Part shown: positions 58,812-64,000 of the stretch, one piece after another
Numbering within the stretch: position 1 is the stretch's first letter
Layout: each line of letters opens with the position of its first letter
Source of the DNA: Streptomyces flavofungini
Lineage (GTDB): Bacteria; Actinomycetota; Actinomycetes; Streptomycetales; Streptomycetaceae
DNA: 64,000 nucleotides
Direction of reading: 5' to 3'
NCBI RefSeq assembly: GCF_014650815.1
Contig: NZ_BMVR01000004.1
Coordinates: 620,001 to 684,000, forward strand
Notes under the pieces: generated by a model
What the model was told of the DNA's origin: nothing
What the model saw: only the letters and a program-made list of their open reading frames with translations
Databases searched by the model: none
Translations under genes and position numbers: made by a program

Positions 58812-61094
58812 GTGGATTCGGTGGCCAACAACATCTCGGGCGGGAACTTCCGCGACGTCATCCAGGCGCAGCACGTCACGGTCCGGCAGTGCGTGAGCGG
58901 TGAAGTACGGGCCCCGCGCGTGCCGTTCATGGCGCCCGCCGCGCCCGGCCGGCTCGTGGACCGGCTGCCGGTGCGCGCCGTCCTCGACCGCGTCGCCGAC
59001 GCCCGGGGCGAGCGTGCCGCCGCCGAGGTCGTCGTGGTGACGGGGCCGCCGGGCATCGGCAAGAGCGGCGCCGTCCTGCACTGGTCGGCGCTGCGGCGCG
59101 ACGGCTTCCCCGGCGGTGTCCTGTACGCCGACATGAGCCCGCGCGGCGCGCTCGAACCGGCGGACACCCGCTCCGTCCTGGAGTCGTTCGTGTCGGCGCT
59201 CGGCACCCCGCGCGCCGAGATGCCCGCCGACATGGCTCCGCTGGCCGCGTACTACCGCCACCTCACCGCGCACGAACCCTGTCTGGTGCTGCTCGACGAC
59301 GTGGTGACGGCCGGTCAGGTCCCCTCGCTCCTGCCGGGACACCCCGGGAGCATGGTCGTTCTCACCAGCCGCCTGCTCCTGAACGGTCTGCGCTCCGTCC
59401 TGCCGGGGTCCGACCCCGAGTACGTCCGCCTCGCCGGGCTCGACGACGAGTCCTGCCGGGAGCTGTTCCTGGACACGGCGGGCCGTGCCATGACCGCCGA
59501 ACTCACCGACCGGGGGCAGGAGTTACTGCGGACCGTCATCCCGGCCTTCGCGGGCCTGCCCGCCGCCGCCCGGCTCGCCGGGGCGCGCGCCGCCGACCCG
59601 TTGGAGGGCGGTGTCGAGGAGTTCGTCCGCAGGCTCCTGGCCCTGCCCACCTTCCAGGAGGCGCTGACCGTGCCCGACGACCCGCACACGTACTCCCTGC
59701 GGTCCGTCTTCGCGGACTCCTACGCGGCCCTCGATCCCGCGACGGCCACCGTGTTCCGCGGGCTCGGCCTGAACCCGACGCCCGAGTTCGCCGACGCCCT
59801 CGTCGACGAGCTCGCGGGCGGCCCCGACGCCGGCGCGCGGGTGCGGCGCACCCTCCTCAACAGCAACCTCCTCGACCGCCCCGCCCCCGGCCGCTGCCGC
59901 ATGAACGGCCTGCTCCACGAGTACGCGGCCGCCCTCGCCCGCACGGACGCCGCCGAGACCGGGGCGGTGGCCGCGCGCATCACCGACTGGTACCTGCGGC
60001 GGGCCGCGGCGGCCGAGCACCTGGTGTCCACGCGCTGGCGCCGCGCCGAGATCTTCGGCCGACCCGCTCTTCTGGACGGCGTGTTCGGCAGCGACAGCGA
60101 GGCCTTGGACGCCCTCGAACCGGACCGCGAGAACGCCGCCGCCCTCACCGGCCTGGAGTTCACGCGTGGCCATGACCTCCTCGTGTGCGACCTGGCGGAG
60201 GCGCTGCGCGGCTTCTTCTTCCGGCGGAAGCACCACACGTTGTGGGTGGAGGTGGCTGAGCGGGGGGTGCGGGCGGCTGAGCGGATGGTGGCGGCGCGGG
60301 CGGCGGGCGTGGCGGGCGCGGCGAATGTGGCGGGTGCGGCGGGCGCGCGGCCGGGCCCGGCCGCCGCAGGTGCGGACACCGCCGAGGGCGCCGAAGCCGC
60401 CGGAGATGCCGAAGCGCCCGACAACGCCGCCCTCGTGCTGGCCCGCTGCCACTACGAGCTGGCGTTCGCCCTCTTCGACCAGAGCGGCCCGGACAGCGTC
60501 GAGCGGGCCGGTCACCACTACGGGCTCGCCCTGTCCCAGGCCCGCGCGGCCGGGCATGCCCGCACCGAGTCCTCCGCGCTGGAGGGCCTCGGCCAGGTGG
60601 CCATGGAACAGGGCCGCCCGCAGGACGCCCTGGACTGCTTCCGGCAGGCGCTGCGCGCGCTCGGCGATCTCGCGCACCCACGCGGCCGGGCGCTGCTCGA
60701 CTACCACATGGGCCGCGCGGCGAGCGCCGCGCACCTCCACGAGGAGGCTGCCGCGTCCCTGCTCGGCGCCCGCCGACTCTTCGCCGCCCTGCCCACGCCC
60801 GACCGCTACAACGAGGCCCGCGCCCTGACCCGTTACGCCCAGGCCCGTCTCGCCGCCGACCGCGCCGACGAGGCCGTCACCCCGCTGGACGAGGCGATCG
60901 CCCTCCTCCAGGAGCGCGGCGCCCCCAAGGAGGAGGCCGACGCCCGCCTCACCCGGGGCGACGCGTGGGCGGCGCACGGTGATGAGGCGCGGGCACGGGA
61001 GGACTGGCGGGCGGCGCTGGCGACCTACCGGGAGTTGGGGAGTGTGGGGGCGGCGGGGGCGCGGGAGCGGCTGGGGGAGCGGCCCGACGCGTGA
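58812..61094 (+). CDS. NB-ARC STAND NTPase with TPR C-terminus, TTA at codon 238
   Basis: A 760-residue AfsR-like signalling ATPase without a DNA-binding domain. The N-terminus (NNISGGNFRDVIQAQHVTV) is the short region often seen before actinomycete NB-ARC proteins. Then Walker A VVTGPPGIGKSGAV (~80), Walker B CLVLLDDVVT (~158), VVLTSRLLL, GLP motif FAGLPAAARLAGA (~250) and MHD-like RMNGLLHEYAA (~365). TPR-like helices fill the second half, interrupted by an Ala/Gly-rich insert (~495-535). Codon 238 is TTA, so it may need bldA. STAND proteins act in regulation or defence; no output domain or partner is visible. It ends 3 bp from the convergent stop. Confidence 0.88.
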   Translation: MDSVANNISGGNFRDVIQAQHVTVRQCVSGEVRAPRVPFMAPAAPGRLVDRLPVRAVLDRVADARGERAAAEVVVVTGPPGIGKSGAVLHWSALRRDGFPGGVLYADMSPRGALEPADTRSVLESFVSALGTPRAEMPADMAPLAAYYRHLTAHEPCLVLLDDVVTAGQVPSLLPGHPGSMVVLTSRLLLNGLRSVLPGSDPEYVRLAGLDDESCRELFLDTAGRAMTAELTDRGQELLRTVIPAFAGLPAAARLAGARAADPLEGGVEEFVRRLLALPTFQEALTVPDDPHTYSLRSVFADSYAALDPATATVFRGLGLNPTPEFADALVDELAGGPDAGARVRRTLLNSNLLDRPAPGRCRMNGLLHEYAAALARTDAAETGAVAARITDWYLRRAAAAEHLVSTRWRRAEIFGRPALLDGVFGSDSEALDALEPDRENAAALTGLEFTRGHDLLVCDLAEALRGFFFRRKHHTLWVEVAERGVRAAERMVAARAAGVAGAANVAGAAGARPGPAAAGADTAEGAEAAGDAEAPDNAALVLARCHYELAFALFDQSGPDSVERAGHHYGLALSQARAAGHARTESSALEGLGQVAMEQGRPQDALDCFRQALRALGDLAHPRGRALLDYHMGRAASAAHLHEEAAASLLGARRLFAALPTPDRYNEARALTRYAQARLAADRADEAVTPLDEAIALLQERGAPKEEADARLTRGDAWAAHGDEARAREDWRAALATYRELGSVGAAGARERLGERPDA

Positions 61095-61097
61095 GCG

Positions 61098-62927
61098 TCA
61101 GTTGCTGTACGGCACGGGGTCCGCGCCGAGGCGCCGCACCCGCAGCCGCGCCGGTGCGCCGTCCGGAGTCAGCCGCACCAGTACGTCGCCCTCCCAGTCG
61201 TCCCCGTGCTGGAGCAGGCAGGCGTACATCACGGACGCGGTGAGCGAGGGGGCGGTCCAGGCGCGGGGTGAATCCCAACTGGCTAGATAGAACGTTCCAC
61301 TGCGGGTGTGGAGGTGACAGCCGCCGTCCTCCTGCGGTACGGCGACCAGCGCGCAGCCCGGGTGGGCGGTGAACAACTCGGCCGTCAGCGCGGCCACATG
61401 GGGTCCGGCCGCCGGGGCACGGGCCGTGACCACGTCCGCCGCGAGGGCCCAACGCGCCTCAGGCTCGCCTGCGGTGACGGCGACGTGGGCGTCGGTGAGC
61501 GCCGGGCACGGCGTGGCGGCGGCGCGGGCGGGGGCGGGGTGGCGCCGGATCAGGAGCTCGGTCGGCGCGGTCGGATCAGTCGGCCGGTTCGGCCCGGTGG
61601 CTCCCACGCCCCCAACGCCCCCGTCGGGCTCACCGGCCCCGCCGCCCGACGTCACCCGAACCTCGACGAACAGCGGACGCTCCACCGGTGAGCGCGGCGT
61701 CGGCGGCAGATCCTGCGGTACGCCGACGGGCCACGGCGCGATCGGCGCGGCGGGCTCGTCCAGGGCCAGGACGCGATAGCAGAGGCGGCGCAGGCGGGCC
61801 GAGGCTTCGCCCGGGTGGGAGGTGATCTGCGAGGTGGCCGCGCCGAGCCGGGGGTCCGTCGGCTGATCCCGCGCGGCGAGCTCCAACTGCGCCGCGAGCG
61901 GCCGCGTGGGCGAGACGCGGGGCAGCGCCGCGCCGAGCGCCGCCATGGGGGAGCCCGCCGCCACGGCCTCCGTGTCGAACGCCCCGAGCAGTCCGGGCAG
62001 GCCGAGCCCCGCCGCGTACAGCGTGACCGAGCCGTGGTCGCCGATGAACGCGTCCGCCGCGCACAGCGCCGCCCGCCAGGTGTCGCCTGCGGGCGGCGGA
62101 AGCAGCAGCCCGGCGTCCAGGTGGGGTCGCAGCCAGGAGCGCACCTGCCAACCCCCGTGCCCGTACCAGGCGTTGGGGTGCACGGCGGCAAGGACGCGAT
62201 AGGAGTCGGAGGGCAGTTCGGCGAGGGCGCGGAGGACGAGGTCGCCCGCGGCGCCGAGGAGGGAGTGGCGGCCCCAGGTCGAGCTGAGGACGAGCAGGCG
62301 CTGGTCGGGGCGGACGCCGAGCGCGGCGCGGTACTCCGCACGGAAGGGGAGGGAGGCGCGCAGCCGGTCCATGCAGGGATCACCGACGACGTGCGCCGCG
62401 GGCAGGGCCTCGGGGCAACCGTCTCGGAGGCGGGCGAGCTGTTCCTCGTGGGAGAGGACGACGGCGGACGGTATCAACTCACCGTCGTGCACCAGCCATT
62501 CAGCCGTCAGGCCGAAGGCTCCCGGCTCCCGGCTCCCGGCTCCCGGCTCCCGGCTGCTGAGCCTTTTATTGTATCCGGCGCCGTGCGGGGCACCTATGAG
62601 CGGTGCGGAGATGCTGTGCAGGTCGCCGCCGCGGCTGGTGCTGACCGCCAGGTCGAACTCCGACTTGACCGCCTCGTCCCAGGGGAGGAACGGGAGTTCG
62701 CGGGCGGCGGCGAATTCCGCGATGCCGTCCGCGAACGGGGAGGAGCCGGTGCGGGTGAACACGGTCTGCACCCGCCGGTCGCCGTCGAAGACGGTGAGCA
62801 GGTCGAGCAGCCGGGTCGCCGAGGTGACGTTGTGGATGACGCCGAGCACGGTCCGCTCGGGGGCGACGGTGAGCCAGCGGGCGGGGGCGCCGGGGGCGGC
62901 CGGGTGGACGTGGTTCGGCTCCCGCAC
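61098..62927 (-). CDS. CDP-glycerol glycerophosphotransferase-like protein
   Basis: About 609 residues, resembling teichoic-acid-type glycerophosphotransferases (GT-B fold): VIHNVTSATRLLDLLTVF at the N-terminus, VVGDPCMDRLRAS, LLVLSSTWGRHSLLG (~residue 205), VLAAVHPNAWYGHGGW and FIGDHGSVTLYAAGLGLP, the last two being the family's conserved sites. The C-terminal third is less conserved. The GTG at 62927 follows GGAGGG; a GTG at 62945 is also open. A heptanucleotide repeat (62517-62555) lies within the gene and encodes SREPGAGSREPGA. It may modify cell-wall polymers. No transmembrane segment is evident. Confidence 0.78.
   Translation of the reverse strand: MREPNHVHPAAPGAPARWLTVAPERTVLGVIHNVTSATRLLDLLTVFDGDRRVQTVFTRTGSSPFADGIAEFAAARELPFLPWDEAVKSEFDLAVSTSRGGDLHSISAPLIGAPHGAGYNKRLSSREPGAGSREPGAFGLTAEWLVHDGELIPSAVVLSHEEQLARLRDGCPEALPAAHVVGDPCMDRLRASLPFRAEYRAALGVRPDQRLLVLSSTWGRHSLLGAAGDLVLRALAELPSDSYRVLAAVHPNAWYGHGGWQVRSWLRPHLDAGLLLPPPAGDTWRAALCAADAFIGDHGSVTLYAAGLGLPGLLGAFDTEAVAAGSPMAALGAALPRVSPTRPLAAQLELAARDQPTDPRLGAATSQITSHPGEASARLRRLCYRVLALDEPAAPIAPWPVGVPQDLPPTPRSPVERPLFVEVRVTSGGGAGEPDGGVGGVGATGPNRPTDPTAPTELLIRRHPAPARAAATPCPALTDAHVAVTAGEPEARWALAADVVTARAPAAGPHVAALTAELFTAHPGCALVAVPQEDGGCHLHTRSGTFYLASWDSPRAWTAPSLTASVMYACLLQHGDDWEGDVLVRLTPDGAPARLRVRRLGADPVPYSN
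62517..62555 (-). repeat. Heptanucleotide tandem repeat (GGCTCCC) inside the glycerophosphotransferase-like gene
   Basis: Five exact copies of GGCTCCC at 62517-62551 followed by a partial GGCT. The unit length is not a multiple of three, so gain or loss of one unit shifts the reading frame; the copy number seen keeps the gene open. In protein it yields the 7-residue repeat SREPGAG/SREPGAF near residue 125. Confidence 0.92.
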
Positions 62928-63059
62928 GGCGCGCGCCCTCCCCACGTTCCCGGGGCCGGACCGCGCCGGCCCCGGGCCGACCCCGGTGATCGGCCCGACC
63001 GCCGACCTTACCCGCCCCCGTCCGGGGCGCGGCCGGCCGACGGCCGGGTCACCGCGAGG

Positions 63060-64000
63060 TCAGGGCGCGGCCAGCTCCCGCAGCCAGCCGGGCCGCACCA
63101 CGTCCATGCCGAGCCCGGACGGTGCGGGCAGCGGCCCGTGCGAGAGGTCCTGCTGGCGGTAGCGGCGGCAGTCGCGGTGCCAGATGTAGATCCCGGCCAT
63201 CCAGTGCTTCAGTTCCTCGACATAGTCGTCGAGGGTGTCCCGTGCCTCCTGGCCGAGGTCGAACTCGTCGTACAAGACGGGCAGTTCATGTGCGACGACG
63301 TGCTGGAACTGGCTCATGCGGGACCTCATGAGGTCGTCGACGATGCCGAGCGCCGCCGGATAGTCGCAGTCGAAGAAGTTCTGCACGACGAGGATCGCGT
63401 TGTGCACCTCGCCCTCGTACTCGATCTCCTTCTGGTAAGAGAAGACGTCGTTCATGAGCATCGAGTAGTCGGCGGCGGCGTTCTCCAGGTTCTGCAACGG
63501 CGCGGTCGCGTAGATCTCCTCGGGCACCCGCTTGCCGTGCCCGAAGCGGCTGAGGCTCATCGTGAAGTGGGCGCCGAAGGTGTGGCGGCGCATCTCCATG
63601 TAGTCGACGGGCTCCGGGATGCGGTGCTGCGCCTGGTTGCCCAGCTCCCACAGCCAGCTGTCCGTCATGTCCACCAGGGTCTTGTGCAGCGCGGCGCGCC
63701 CCTCCGCGTTCATGGGGCCCGCCGTGCGGGCCCACAGGTCGGCGAGGCCGCGCTCCAGGGCGTTGGCGGGCGGGGGAGTGGGGGAGCAGTCCAGGGGCAT
63801 GAAGAGCAGCAGCCGGTCGGTGCACACCTTGGCGCCGAGCAGGTCACGGGGCCTGCCGAACACCACGGGGTAGTAGTCGTCCCCGTACGTCCCCCAGGTC
63901 AGCCAGCACGAGCCGATGTCGAGCTGCTCCGGGGTGGCGTCCGGGTGCAGGCCCGCGGCGCACAGCGGGAAGTCGTACCCGGCGAGCTTGTGGGCGTCCC
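63060..64000 (-). CDS. geoA: Geosmin synthase, C-terminal part (terpene cyclase)
   Basis: The frame is open to the right window edge, so only the last ~313 residues are seen. They contain WLTWGTYGDDYYPVVFG with the DDYYP motif that marks the C-terminal, germacradienol-to-geosmin domain of the bifunctional synthase, and the NSE metal motif NDVFSYQKE. The Pro-rich SPTPPPANALERGLADLWARTAGP is also typical. The first Met-like codon inside the window (63866) is internal, not a start. The product makes the earthy volatile geosmin from farnesyl diphosphate in the cytoplasm, usually during sporulation. A separate germacradienol synthase is unlikely given DDYYP. Confidence 0.85.
   Translation of the reverse strand, partial: DAHKLAGYDFPLCAAGLHPDATPEQLDIGSCWLTWGTYGDDYYPVVFGRPRDLLGAKVCTDRLLLFMPLDCSPTPPPANALERGLADLWARTAGPMNAEGRAALHKTLVDMTDSWLWELGNQAQHRIPEPVDYMEMRRHTFGAHFTMSLSRFGHGKRVPEEIYATAPLQNLENAAADYSMLMNDVFSYQKEIEYEGEVHNAILVVQNFFDCDYPAALGIVDDLMRSRMSQFQHVVAHELPVLYDEFDLGQEARDTLDDYVEELKHWMAGIYIWHRDCRRYRQQDLSHGPLPAPSGLGMDVVRPGWLRELAAP

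Noticed and set aside
63866..63866. Complete 268-residue terpene cyclase starting at 63866
   Set aside because: The frame continues upstream with conserved geosmin-synthase sequence including DDYYP, so this codon is internal and the gene is cut by the window edge.

Overview
The window is a very GC-rich, densely packed actinomycete chromosome segment, almost certainly Streptomyces. The support is codon usage with G/C at nearly every third position, rare TTA leucine codons, frequent GTG starts, ATGA/GTGA translational coupling, a geosmin synthase at the right edge and several Streptomyces-type families. No insertion sequence, phage, plasmid function or CRISPR array was seen. The only RNA gene is a tRNA-Leu (GAG) near 33.7 kb.

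Left part (1-19.8 kb, all +): a sugar-uptake and oxidation block (RbsABC-type ABC importer, a Gfo/Idh/MocA dehydrogenase, a xylose-isomerase-like TIM barrel, a secreted glucose/sorbosone-type dehydrogenase with PKD and CBM6-like parts, and a ThuA-DUF1080 lipoprotein), which fits 3-keto-glycoside metabolism. It is followed by a tightly coupled Ebo-like operon (UbiA/EboC, TIM barrel, EboA, TatD/EboB, EboE, EboF) in which a myo-inositol-phosphate-synthase-like cyclase stands at the head in place of the sugar-phosphate cyclase EboD. A Tat-exported TIM-barrel isomerase closes this half, ending in a long perfect hairpin.

Middle (19.8-33.7 kb): an oxalate/acyl-CoA block on the - strand (two 462-residue OFA-family antiporters, NDP-forming acyl-CoA ligase, formyl-CoA transferase, TPP-dependent oxalyl-CoA decarboxylase-like enzyme) diverging from a SucC/SucD-like pair across an intergenic region with an 8-8-8 inverted repeat. 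Then come an aldehyde dehydrogenase, a DUF2254 membrane protein and the tRNA.

Right part (34-64 kb): a GH3 beta-N-acetylhexosaminidase with a DasR-like (dre) operator; a small orphan biosynthetic locus (MDR dehydrogenase, Gfo/Idh/MocA oxidoreductase, PhyH dioxygenase, LuxE-like ligase, LuxC-like reductase, an alpha/beta-hydrolase fused to a DegT aminotransferase) with an array of TGTCAA boxes in front of the dioxygenase; a radical SAM protein; a membrane-anchored binding protein beside an NTPase with Arg instead of Lys in Walker A; a NACHT-LRR protein resembling an NLR immune receptor; a metallophosphoesterase, an SDR, an enolase-superfamily dehydratase and an orphan QcrB-like cytochrome b; an NB-ARC/TPR STAND protein; a CDP-glycerol-transferase-like protein carrying a heptanucleotide repeat; and the C-terminal half of geosmin synthase. 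Both STAND/NLR genes contain a TTA codon, suggesting bldA control.

A theme of the whole window is degenerate tandem repeats (units of 7, 12, 15, 18, 21, 30, 32 and 42 bp) and Ala/Gly/Ser/Thr/Pro-rich in-frame insertions inside otherwise conserved enzymes. This looks like ongoing minisatellite expansion that tolerates coding sequence.
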